A stretch of DNA of 64,000 bases, taken from GCA-2686265 sp036010965. Its GTDB lineage: Bacteria; Planctomycetota; UBA1135; GCA-002686595. The position numbers and the translations under genes were made by a program. Position 1 is the first letter of the stretch. Each line of letters starts with the position of its first letter. Shown here in pieces: positions 49,401 to 57,324 of the stretch. Location of the stretch: contig DASCMO010000007.1 of the NCBI GenBank assembly GCA_036010965.1, forward strand, positions 1 through 64,000. The letters run 5' to 3'. The notes under the pieces were generated by a model. The model was given only the letters and a program-made list of their open reading frames with translations, had not been told where the DNA came from and searched no databases.

Positions 49401-52400
49401 GCTCCATGAACCAGGCCGGCGGCTCCTCGCCATCCGCCAGCACCAAGCGCCGGAAAGCCGCGATGATCTCGACGCGCTTGATCGAGTCGATCCCCAGGTC
49501 TCCCTCGAGGTCCGCCTCAAACGACAGCATGTCCGCCGGGTAGCCCGTGCGCTCCGCGACCACTTCCAGCAGGGCCTCGCCCAGGTCCACGGTCGAGGTC
49601 TCCGCGACGGCCGTCGCAACGACGGGTGCGACAGCGGGCACACTCGCTTCCCCCAGCAGTTTGCCCACGCCGGCGACGATCTCCGCCATCGTGCGCGCGG
49701 CGGTCATGCGCTCCATGAACCAGGCCGGCGGCTCCTCGCCATCCTCCAGCACCAAGCGCCGGAAGGCCGCGATGATCTCGACGCGTTTGATCGAGTCGAT
49801 CCCCAGGTCTCCCTCGAGGTCCGCCTCAAACGACAGCATGTCCGCCGGGTAGCCCGTGCGCTCGCTGACCACCTCCAGCAAGGTCTCTCCCAGGCCCGCC
49901 GTCGCTGGTGCCGCGCTGGCGGGCGCGGGTACGGGGCTCGCTGCGACGGGGACCGGCTCCTCCCCTGCCGCCGGCGACGCCTGCTCGGGCGACGCGACGA
50001 ACTCACCGGCGGGAGCCTGGAAGGCATCCTGGGGGACGCTCGGCACCGCGGGAGGTGTGGCTTGTACCCCGCCGAGGAACGCCGACATGACCTCGGCCTG
50101 GGTCTCCAGGAACTGCCGCATGGTCTCCTGGAACTGAGCCTGAGGGTCCCCCGCCGTCAGGGGAGGCGCGGGCACAGCCCTCGGCGACGGCAGCGAAGGC
50201 GTGGCGGGAGCGGCACCGACCGGCGGCGCGGGCGTCACGGGTTCATCGCCGGGGCTCGCCAGGCGTGCCTCGGGATGGCGCTCGCGCGGCGGGGCGTTCA
50301 CGGGGCGCGAATAGGCGCCGTTCACGAGCCACAGGTGAGGGGCGGGCTCGACCCCGGCTTCTGCCACGAGTCGGCGCAGTTCGAGCGCCTTGACAGAGCG
50401 CTGGTCGTAGAGCCGGTCGAGCACCATCGGAACGCCCTGGACGAAGAGTGCTCCGAGGGCCTCGAGCAGGGACACGATCCCGTCCTTTCCGCGCTCCTGG
50501 GTCGGGACGGCCGCGTGCGGGCGGTCGCCCAGGATCTGCCCCACGAGCCGGGTCAGGACGCCGTTAGGTCCGACCTCGAGGAACACCCGGTGGCCCGCGG
50601 CGTACATGTTCTCGATCTGCTCGGTGAAGCGTACAGGGTTGAGGATCTGGCCCTCGAGGCCCGAGCACAGGGCTCCGACCCCGTCGCCATAGGGACTTGC
50701 AGAGCGGTTCGAATAGACCGGGAACTCCAGTTCCCGCGCAGCGAGGGACTCGAGCGCGCGTGCGAAGCGCTCGCGCGCGGAGTCCATCAGCGGGGTGTGG
50801 AAGGCGCAGGCCACGGGGATCTCGACGCAGAAGAGGCCGGCCTCTTCCAGGGCGCTGCGCGCCGCGGCCACGCCGTCGGTCGTACCGCTGATGACCGTCT
50901 GGCTCGGGCTGTTCAGATTCGCGATCCAGACGCCCTCGCGCCCCTCGATGAGCGGACGGAGCGTCTCCTCATCCGCACGGACGGCGAGCATGGTGCCCGC
51001 GTCCCCTGCTTGCGTCGCGACCGCCATGGCCCGGCCGCGCTCGCGCGAGAGACGGTGCAAGGTGTCCTCGTCGTAGGCACCCGCGACGCACAGGGCCACC
51101 AGCTCGCCGTAGCTGTGGCCGGCCGCGGCCGCGGGACGGATCTTGAGGGACTCCAGGAGGCGCATGATTCCCAGGCCACCCACTCCGAGCGCAGGCTGTG
51201 CGACGTCGGTCGCCTTGAGACGCTCGATGCGCGCAGCGCCCTCGGCCTCGTCGAAGGTCGGCGGCGGGAACACGAAGCGGCTCAGTGGACGGTCGAGATC
51301 GCCTGCCAGCACGCGATCCGCGCGCTGGAACGTCTCGCGCACCTCCGCGAACTCACAGGCCAGGTCGCGCAACATCTCGGGATGCTGGGAACCCTGCCCG
51401 GGGAAGAGCACGGCCAGGCTTGCTGCCGCTTCTCCGCTGGCCAGGTGGACCCGTGCAGCGCGAGTCACCTGAGCCTCCTTGGGCGCGGCCAGGATGGCCT
51501 CGAGCTCCGCCAGTCGTTCGATCAGGTCAGCCACATCGGTGGCGACCACCGCGGCACGCACCGTGGAGGAGCGCGGTCCCCGGCGACGGTGGAGGGTGCA
51601 GGCCAGGTCCGCGAGTTCGAGGGCGACTCCAGCGTCACGGGCCGCACGGACCTCGCTCGCGAAGCGCCGCACCCCCTCCGCAACCTTGGCCGAGGTCTCA
51701 TTCGCAAAGGAGAAGAGCTCGGCCGGCCACCGATCGCGGGCCGTGATCGCTCGCGGTCCGGAGGGCTCGTCCTCGTAGTCCTCGAGGACGACGTGGAAGT
51801 TCGTGCCCCCGAAGCCGAAGGCCGAGACCGCTGCGCGGCGCGGGGCATCGCCACGGATCCAGGGCCGCAGCTCGGTGCTGGCGTAGAGCGGGCCGCCGTC
51901 CAGGGGCCCTCCCGCCTCGATCGACTCGACGTGCAAGGTGGGCGGCAAGACCCGGTGATGGAGGGCCAGGGCGGCCTTCATCAACCCGGCCACGCCGGCG
52001 GTGCACTTGGTGTGACCGATGTTCGACTTGACGCTGCCGATGGCGCTGCTCTCTGGGCCCGCGCCACTGGATTCCAGCATGCGGTTCAAGGACGTGCACT
52101 CGGTCCTATCCCCCAGGGCCGTCCCCGTGCCGTGGGCCTCGAAGAGCCCCACAGAGGAGGCGGAGAAGCCCGCCTGGCCGTAGGCACGTCGCAGGGTGCG
52201 CAGCTGGCCCTCGACGCGAGGTGCGGTCATGCCCATGCTCCGTCCGTCCGACCCGCCGGCCGCGGCGCGGATCACCGCGTAGACCCGGTCTCCGTCACGC
52301 TCCGCGTCGTCGAGACGCTTGAGGGCCACGGCGGCCAGGCCCTCACTGATCGCGATGCCGTCGGCCGATGCGTCGAAGGCTCGCGAACGGCCGCGCGGAG

Positions 52401-55320
52401 AGAGTGCTCCGGCGGTCGCGAAGCATAGGTATCCAAAGGGAGATTGGACCGTGTCGCAGCCTCCCGCGATCACCAGGTCGCTCGTCCCCGCCGCCAGCTC
52501 GCGGCAAGCCACATAGACGGCGGCCAGAGAGGAGGCACAGGCGGCGTCCACGGTGAAGTTCAACCCGCCCAGGTCGTAGCGGTTCGCCACCCGACCGGCG
52601 ATGACGTTCATCAAGATGCCGGCGAAGCTGTCCTCGGTCCACTCGGGGAGCTGGCCGAGGATCGACTCGTCGACGTTCTCGACGTAGTGCGGCAGGCCGG
52701 AACGGAACGCGTACTGGGTGCTGAGCTCACCGGCGCCACCACCGGCGCCCAGGATGATGCTGCAGGTTTCCTTGAGGGGGTTCTCTCCCTCGTAGCCGCC
52801 ACAGCCCGCATCCAGCAGCACGCGGTCCACGAGTTCGAGAGCCAGCAACTGAACGGGCTCGATCGAACTCAACGACGCCGGCGGGATGCCGTACTTGAGG
52901 GGATCGAAGAGGATCTCCTCCATGAAGCCACCGCTACGGGTGTAGATCTTGTCGCGCTTTCCGCGCTCGGAGTCGTACCAGCGGTCGATGTCGAAGCGGT
53001 CGGCGGGCACCTCTCCGATCAGGTCGCGCTTCTCGAGGATGTTGCGCCAGAACTCCTCGGGATCGTTCGCCCCCGGGAGCATGCAGGACATACCGACGAT
53101 CGCGATGTCCAGGGCCGGCGGCGGGGCGGGAGACGCCTCGCGCACCTGCGCCCGGGCCTCGGTCTGCTCGGCACCCACGCGCTCGAGGAATGAGACGGCC
53201 TCCGACGAGACGCGCTGGTGCAGTTCTTCGATCGTGCAGAGCGAGTCCGAGAGCGCGACGACCTGGCCGACCATGTACATGCCCTCGCGACGCTGCTGCT
53301 CGGCGTCGATCCCCACCAGCTCGCTCGCGCCGTCACTCGCTGAGCGCCGCACGATGCCCTTCGACGCGACTCGCAACCGGCCCAGGTTGAGGCGCTCCAG
53401 CTCGTCGCGCATCATCTCCGGCGCATCGCCCGCCTCCACGCGTCGCGCGCGCTCGCTCTCGAAGAAATCGGAGAACTCGGAGGGGGCGCAGCGCGTCGCG
53501 TGCCCCGGCCCGGTCTCGAGGGTGACCGTCTGCTCCGCATCGATGGCCACGGTCTGAAAGCCCTCGACGAGAGCCTTGGTCTCGACGATCTCACGGGTGA
53601 ACAGGTAGGCGCTCCCCATCAGCACGCCGATCTTCATGCCCCGCGCCACGAGAGGCTGGGCGATGGCGGCCACGGCCGCCGCGCTACGCGCGTCGTGGAT
53701 TCCGCCCGCGAACAGAACGTGCACATCGGACGCCTGCTCCGAGGTCAGTTCGGCCTCATCGAGCACGCGGATCATCTGCTCCCAAAGGACGAAGCTCGTG
53801 CGCGGGCCGATGTGGCCGCCGCACTCGCGGCCCTCGAAGATGAAGCGCCGCGCGCCCTCGTCCACGAAGGTCTCGAGCATTGCTGGCGAGGGGACGTGCA
53901 GGTAGGTGGCGATGCCGCGCGCCTCCATCAATGCCGCCTGGTCGGGGCGACCGCCCGCGATGATCGCGAAGGGCGGCCGCGCATCCTCGATGGCGTCGAG
54001 CTGCTCGCGCTTCAGATCGCGGTCGATGAAGCCCAGGATTCCGACGCCCCAGGAGCCCTCACCCGCCAGTTCACCCGTGCGCAGCAGCAGTTCCCGGCAC
54101 TGCGGGCCGCGCATGAGCGCCAGAGCCTGAAAGGGCAGGCCGCCGCCGCGCTGGACCGCCGCGCAGAACTCGGGCACGTCGCTGACGCGCGTCATGGGAC
54201 CCTGCACCACGGGGTAGCGCGTCCCGTGCGATCGCGCCAGAGGACCATCGGGCGCCAGAGCCGCGGCCGCCACCGCGCCGCGCAGGTCCCGCTCCACGAC
54301 CGCCCGCAGGCCGGTCAGGGCGCCGGCCACGGTGGGAGTGCCGCCGGGCCAGTGGGCGGCCAGGACGGCGTCCTGTCCCACCGGCGTGCAGCGCTCTGCG
54401 GGCGCGTCCGTCGTCAAGACGCGCTCCAGGGCGCGCTGCCAGGTGCGCGGGTCGCTCGCATCGCCGGCAGCGACGGCCTCCAGGGCCTCGCGACCACCCC
54501 AGCCCGGCTGGACGTAGGAGCGGAACGAGCGGCCGTCGGGGAGTCGCGTGAGCAGGGTCTCGCTGCCGTCCATGCGGGCGATGCGCGCGCGCATCTCGCT
54601 CGAGAGGGTCGACTCGCGGGTCAGGGCCAGCTGCCAGTCGAGCACGACCCCGGCGGCGCCGGCCGCGGCGCAGCCGGCAGCCACGTGCGCGCCCACGCCA
54701 CCCCATGCCAGGACCGGCAGGTCCCCGGCGGCCAGCAGGCGCTGCATCAGGATGAAGGTAGTCTCCTCGCCGACCAGCCCGCCCGCTTCCTGGCCGCGGG
54801 CCACGACCAGATCGCAGCCCGCGTCGCGGGCCAACTGGGCGTGTTCCTCGCAGGTCGCCACCAAGCCCACGCGCCGCGCGCGCGCGCGCCATTCGGCCGC
54901 GAGGGCCTGCAGGTCATCACCGTCCTCTACCGCCAGGAGGACCAGGTCGGGCTCGAACCCATGGGCTTCGACGGCCGCGGCGGCCGCCGCCTGCACCGGG
55001 TCGCGGCGGGCCGTCAGGAGCAGGCCAAATCGCCCACGGGCCAGACGACCGAGGCGCTCGACAGCGGGCGTGACGGCCTGGGCGTCCGCGAGCCAGGTCA
55101 GATCGAGGATGCCGACGGCTCCCGCCCGCGCGGCGGCGATGGGCAGGGACGGATCCCAACTGCCTCCTAGGGAGACCACCAGGAGTTCCAGGTCACCCGT
55201 CTCGTGGAAGTCAAAAGCGGGAGGCGCGATGTCGTGCTGAACCATCTCGAACTGGGCTGTGGACTGGGCCTCCACGGTCGACCGGTACCTTCCCACCTCA
55301 CCCGGATCGCCTGATCCCAC
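46477..55320 (-). CDS. PKS/PUFA-synthase-like protein 1: NPD-NPD-KS-AT-ACPx3-KR-DH
   Basis: 2947 residues from GTG 55320 (alternatives ATG 55245, 55275). Order: NPD-type flavin domain 1 (about 45-240) in which the expected active His is Leu (EAGGLVG); complete PfaD-like NPD enoyl reductase (about 365-610) with ECGGHIG; ketosynthase (about 738-1180) with Cys928, His1063 and His1103; acyltransferase (about 1305-1600) with GHSYG (Ser1403) and His1508; linker with FQETMRQFLETQAEVM; three ACPs with phosphopantetheine Ser1843, 1946 and 2049; a structural plus catalytic KR (about 2160-2600) with GGARGI and Tyr2563; double-hotdog DH (about 2675-2930) with His2690 and Asp2859. KS-AT-ACPn-KR-DH is the PfaA layout; the reductase is normally a separate PfaD protein. 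All activities for iterative reducing chain growth except thioesterase are here or in protein 2. Confidence 0.9.
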   Translation of the reverse strand: MGSGDPGEVGRYRSTVEAQSTAQFEMVQHDIAPPAFDFHETGDLELLVVSLGGSWDPSLPIAAARAGAVGILDLTWLADAQAVTPAVERLGRLARGRFGLLLTARRDPVQAAAAAAVEAHGFEPDLVLLAVEDGDDLQALAAEWRARARRVGLVATCEEHAQLARDAGCDLVVARGQEAGGLVGEETTFILMQRLLAAGDLPVLAWGGVGAHVAAGCAAAGAAGVVLDWQLALTRESTLSSEMRARIARMDGSETLLTRLPDGRSFRSYVQPGWGGREALEAVAAGDASDPRTWQRALERVLTTDAPAERCTPVGQDAVLAAHWPGGTPTVAGALTGLRAVVERDLRGAVAAAALAPDGPLARSHGTRYPVVQGPMTRVSDVPEFCAAVQRGGGLPFQALALMRGPQCRELLLRTGELAGEGSWGVGILGFIDRDLKREQLDAIEDARPPFAIIAGGRPDQAALMEARGIATYLHVPSPAMLETFVDEGARRFIFEGRECGGHIGPRTSFVLWEQMIRVLDEAELTSEQASDVHVLFAGGIHDARSAAAVAAIAQPLVARGMKIGVLMGSAYLFTREIVETKALVEGFQTVAIDAEQTVTLETGPGHATRCAPSEFSDFFESERARRVEAGDAPEMMRDELERLNLGRLRVASKGIVRRSASDGASELVGIDAEQQRREGMYMVGQVVALSDSLCTIEELHQRVSSEAVSFLERVGAEQTEARAQVREASPAPPPALDIAIVGMSCMLPGANDPEEFWRNILEKRDLIGEVPADRFDIDRWYDSERGKRDKIYTRSGGFMEEILFDPLKYGIPPASLSSIEPVQLLALELVDRVLLDAGCGGYEGENPLKETCSIILGAGGGAGELSTQYAFRSGLPHYVENVDESILGQLPEWTEDSFAGILMNVIAGRVANRYDLGGLNFTVDAACASSLAAVYVACRELAAGTSDLVIAGGCDTVQSPFGYLCFATAGALSPRGRSRAFDASADGIAISEGLAAVALKRLDDAERDGDRVYAVIRAAAGGSDGRSMGMTAPRVEGQLRTLRRAYGQAGFSASSVGLFEAHGTGTALGDRTECTSLNRMLESSGAGPESSAIGSVKSNIGHTKCTAGVAGLMKAALALHHRVLPPTLHVESIEAGGPLDGGPLYASTELRPWIRGDAPRRAAVSAFGFGGTNFHVVLEDYEDEPSGPRAITARDRWPAELFSFANETSAKVAEGVRRFASEVRAARDAGVALELADLACTLHRRRGPRSSTVRAAVVATDVADLIERLAELEAILAAPKEAQVTRAARVHLASGEAAASLAVLFPGQGSQHPEMLRDLACEFAEVRETFQRADRVLAGDLDRPLSRFVFPPPTFDEAEGAARIERLKATDVAQPALGVGGLGIMRLLESLKIRPAAAAGHSYGELVALCVAGAYDEDTLHRLSRERGRAMAVATQAGDAGTMLAVRADEETLRPLIEGREGVWIANLNSPSQTVISGTTDGVAAARSALEEAGLFCVEIPVACAFHTPLMDSARERFARALESLAARELEFPVYSNRSASPYGDGVGALCSGLEGQILNPVRFTEQIENMYAAGHRVFLEVGPNGVLTRLVGQILGDRPHAAVPTQERGKDGIVSLLEALGALFVQGVPMVLDRLYDQRSVKALELRRLVAEAGVEPAPHLWLVNGAYSRPVNAPPRERHPEARLASPGDEPVTPAPPVGAAPATPSLPSPRAVPAPPLTAGDPQAQFQETMRQFLETQAEVMSAFLGGVQATPPAVPSVPQDAFQAPAGEFVASPEQASPAAGEEPVPVAASPVPAPASAAPATAGLGETLLEVVSERTGYPADMLSFEADLEGDLGIDSIKRVEIIAAFRRLVLEDGEEPPAWFMERMTAARTMAEIVAGVGKLLGEASVPAVAPVVATAVAETSTVDLGEALLEVVAERTGYPADMLSFEADLEGDLGIDSIKRVEIIAAFRRLVLADGEEPPAWFMERMTAARTMAEIVAGVGKLLGDESAPAVAPAVATAVAETPIVDLGGSLLEVVAERTGYPADMLSFEADLEGDLGIDSIKRVEIIAAFRRVVLADGEEPPAWFMERMTAARTMAEILAGVRALVEGGEPDPDPSSQTPVSDPVAGDVAGASEPAASQGMLAIKGAETSPRCVVRVREAPLPANGVDSLPGGVVLLTDNGRARVGSLAEELRERGLTVAILGASDLRSREAAEHAIERVRNEHGVIAAAVHLQGLQSVPAYPGIAAADWRRYHEEEVLSALHLMQALAAELETGATFTCLTSGGGDFGGEGEATQPWRAGLVGMLKCAAKEWTASCFRAVDLESEPDEGTADLLADEWRAEGPLEVGYRDGRRLRVEAVRSDLDDAVARPESACLDSSSVVLMTGGARGITAEIAVELARGFQPTLIMLGRSPLPDGEEGPETAEIDDPNALRQALVRLARAGGEAVTPRAVEARLRQLIGRREIRSTLQAVREAGATGVYHSCDVRDDAALTAVVEQVEREHGPVTAVIHGAGVIEDKHIVDKTAESFERVVGTKLDPILTFTRVLDPARLKLFMLFSSVAGFFGNPGQADYAAANETLNRVARRLQDVWPAKVVALNWGPWRGAGMVTPEVARQFDTRGVGMVSVPAGRRAAWLEAFDAGETEVRVLVGEGPWTRAEGRSLPSSLPLLAGQSIVQTADGGQEVEVDLDLERHAYLADHRIDGKTVVPFTVALALMAEAAAAARPDQHVIRLGGVRQFNGIVLEDGLRRLRLRIDASEPADGLDTCQVRILDPNLPARALYQGQVTLAAERNGRLSEAPEAPPAGEFPLSAAQAYDRWLFHGPLFQAIEALTGYGEEGIRAMVRASRPGECMDVAGAEGWLIDPVVLDTAPQLAILWSRATHDTTALPNHVAEFEIFGDLGGGGEIEVVVRTLVEADAHTFKADVWFLREGQVVARMLGLEGSSSAELNRVGGDRG
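49033..49899 (-). repeat. Three 309-bp direct repeats encoding tandem ACPs
   Basis: Within protein 1 a 309-bp unit is repeated three times (period checked on CCATGA at 49095, 49404 and 49713), each encoding an ACP of about 83 residues with GIDSIKR around the serine. The units differ at only a few codons (for example LVLEDG, LVLADG and VVLADG), including their Ala/Val/Pro spacers. Such near-identity at DNA level implies recent duplication or ongoing gene conversion. Confidence 0.92.
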
Positions 55321-55632
55321 CCGATCCCCACTCCGGCACTCATGGAAAGCGCCAGGTTCAGGAGATCGGCCCCTGGGGGCCGCAAGAGGCGTGGATCGAG
55401 CGACCTGATGGCGGTCGCGGGAGGGGCCGAAGAGGCCCTATCAGGGCCAACACCCTAATGTACCAGCACGATACCCCAGGCGTCCAGACGAGTGCGCCTT
55501 TCGCGCCCGATGCATCGCCAGGACCCCTTCCTCTGGCAGCTATTCCAAGAGGCCCCGATCCCGGTGCAAGCCCTGGGGGACACTCAGCGGTCAGAGCCTA
55601 GTCATCAAGCCCTCGAACGAGGCTTGGACTCA
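55321..55632. other. 312-bp non-coding gap upstream of the lipid synthase
   Basis: No credible ORF. It contains a hairpin with a single bulge, CAAGCCCTCG/CGAGGCTTG (55606-55626), just past the TolC-like gene stop and a likely terminator, and a perfect GGCCCT/AGGGCC repeat (55434-55448) about 115 bp ahead of the synthase start. The latter and an AT-richer stretch near 55450-55480 mark the probable promoter region, but no clear -35/-10 pair is seen. Confidence 0.5.
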
Positions 55633-57147
55633 CTAGGGACGCCGAACAGGCCGGGGGTCAGGCAGGAGCAGCGGGAGGTCCGCCGACCCTCCACCTCCGA
55701 CGGCCGCAAACAGGGTCAGCTGAGCGCGGCAGTAGTCCGCGAGGGCCCCTATGCGGCGCTCCTGCATCGCGGTCACCAGTTCGGAGGCACGCCGAGCCTC
55801 TACCAGCAGGCGGTCGCTGCTGGCGAAGCGCACCGCAACCTGATCGAGGGCCGCCCGGGCAGCGCGCTCGGCTTCTTCGAGGACGGTGCTGCGCTCCCGT
55901 ATGGCCTGTGCGGCGCGGAAGGCCTCGACCACTTCGCGCGCCACCCGCCGGCGCACGGCCTCGAGCACGAAGCCCGCCTCACGCGCCACGGCGCGCGAGC
56001 GGTGAAGCTCCCCCGAGAGGGTCGCGCCGAGGTTCCACTGCAAGGCCATGCTGAATGCCTCGGTATGCTCGAGGTGGCCGTCGTCCGGGCCGACTTCCCC
56101 CGCCTCCGCGACGCCCTCGAAGGTCGGGATCGCCCAGCGCCAGGACCTGAGGTCCCGCTCCAGCTCCGCCGCGCTCACGAAGCTCTGCGCCTGGGCCACC
56201 TCGGGACGATGCTCCAGAGCGAGCTCGACCAGACCGGGCAAGTCTTCCAGGGCGACCATCTCCAAGGCGCGGAACTCGCTCCCGCGGGGGACGAGAGGCC
56301 GCAGGGGAGCGAGGCCGAGCAGCTCGGCCAGGCGCACGGAGGCCACCTGCGCCTCGGCCTTGCGGGCCAGGAGGTTGTCGAGGTCGCGCGCCCGCTGCGC
56401 GAGGGCCCCCTGCAGGTCACCTTCATGGCCGGCGCCACCGGTCCGGCGTAACTGCTGGTCCTCCAGTACCTCCTGTGCTCGCGCCAGAGCTCCCTCGGCG
56501 ACGGAGATCAGGGCGTGGGCCTCCTCTAGAGCGACGAAGCTCAGGCCCGCGCGCCACATGGCGGCCTGGAAGGTCATCATGGCTCCGAAGGTGCGGCCCT
56601 CGGCCCGCTCGCGGGATGCCGCCAAGCTGAATACGGCCCGGCCGGGGTCGAAGGTCAACTCCAGAGCCGGTCCGCGGAACGCCTGACGGGCGTCGACCTC
56701 AAGGAAGTTGCCGGCGGTGGTCTGGAAGGAACCATTGCGGTCACCGCGCCGCAGGCCGAGGCTCAGCGACGGGTAGAGGGACTCGGCCACGACGTCCATT
56801 TCAGCGAAGGCCTCCTGGGCCTGCTCGACGGCGATGCGGGTCTCGAGGTCCGTCTCGGCGGCTAGTTGGAGGACCTGGGCGAGGTCGATCGGCACGGCAC
56901 CCGAAGTTGAGGAGGCCATCGCCGCGGGCGATACGAACGCGGTCGCCGGGAACGCCTCACCATCGCCCCCGGACAGGCCGGAGGTGCTCAGGGGAGAGGC
57001 TGGGCGCCAGGCGGAGGCATCGGGCAATCGGATGCGCCGCGGCCCCGAGCAGGCAGCGAGGAGCCCCAGGGCGGCGCAGGCCCAGGCGAGGACGACGTGG
57101 CGCTGTCCGCGAACAGCCCCCGTAGTCTGGTTTGTAGCAGCGTTCAT
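55633..57147 (-). CDS. TolC-family outer-membrane factor lipoprotein
   Basis: About 504 residues. A signal peptide ends in the lipobox LLAAC (Cys about 33), as in OprM/NodT-type proteins. The rest consists of two repeats of long amphipathic helices rich in Ala, Glu and Arg (for example AQEAFAEMDVVAES and AAELERDLRSWR) separated by strand-like segments, the pattern of the trimeric OMF barrel-tunnel. It lies upstream of the lipid synthase on the same strand but is separated by 312 bp and a hairpin, and is divergent from the HlyD-like gene. No inner-membrane pump is encoded next to it. ATG at 57147 was chosen because the signal peptide starts there. Confidence 0.82.
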   Translation of the reverse strand: MNAATNQTTGAVRGQRHVVLAWACAALGLLAACSGPRRIRLPDASAWRPASPLSTSGLSGGDGEAFPATAFVSPAAMASSTSGAVPIDLAQVLQLAAETDLETRIAVEQAQEAFAEMDVVAESLYPSLSLGLRRGDRNGSFQTTAGNFLEVDARQAFRGPALELTFDPGRAVFSLAASRERAEGRTFGAMMTFQAAMWRAGLSFVALEEAHALISVAEGALARAQEVLEDQQLRRTGGAGHEGDLQGALAQRARDLDNLLARKAEAQVASVRLAELLGLAPLRPLVPRGSEFRALEMVALEDLPGLVELALEHRPEVAQAQSFVSAAELERDLRSWRWAIPTFEGVAEAGEVGPDDGHLEHTEAFSMALQWNLGATLSGELHRSRAVAREAGFVLEAVRRRVAREVVEAFRAAQAIRERSTVLEEAERAARAALDQVAVRFASSDRLLVEARRASELVTAMQERRIGALADYCRAQLTLFAAVGGGGSADLPLLLPDPRPVRRP

Positions 57148-57296
57148 GGGCAGCGGCCGGGTTCCCCCTCGCTCGCCGCACGCCATTGAAGCGACTGGGA
57201 GCGCCGGAGGAAGCACTGGCCGCAGGGAAATCCCCTCCGGTCTGATTCGCGGACAAACAACAGCACGGGGACGGGTGATTCGGAACGCCACCCCGC

Positions 57297-57302
57297 TAGA
57301 AT
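57297..57302 (+). promoter_or_regulatory. Possible -10 hexamer of the HlyD-like gene
   Basis: TAGAAT lies 23 nt upstream of the ATG at 57325 in the 177-bp divergent gap; the -35 is not clear. Confidence 0.35.
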
Positions 57303-57324
57303 CCGGCCGTCGGCCTTCTTATTC

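Noticed and set aside
46885..52428. A very long open frame on the plus strand (about 1850 codons) opposite the lipid synthase
   Set aside because: It mirrors the codon periodicity of the minus-strand gene, translates to Arg/His/Gln/Gly-rich text without domains, and the minus frame carries all catalytic motifs.
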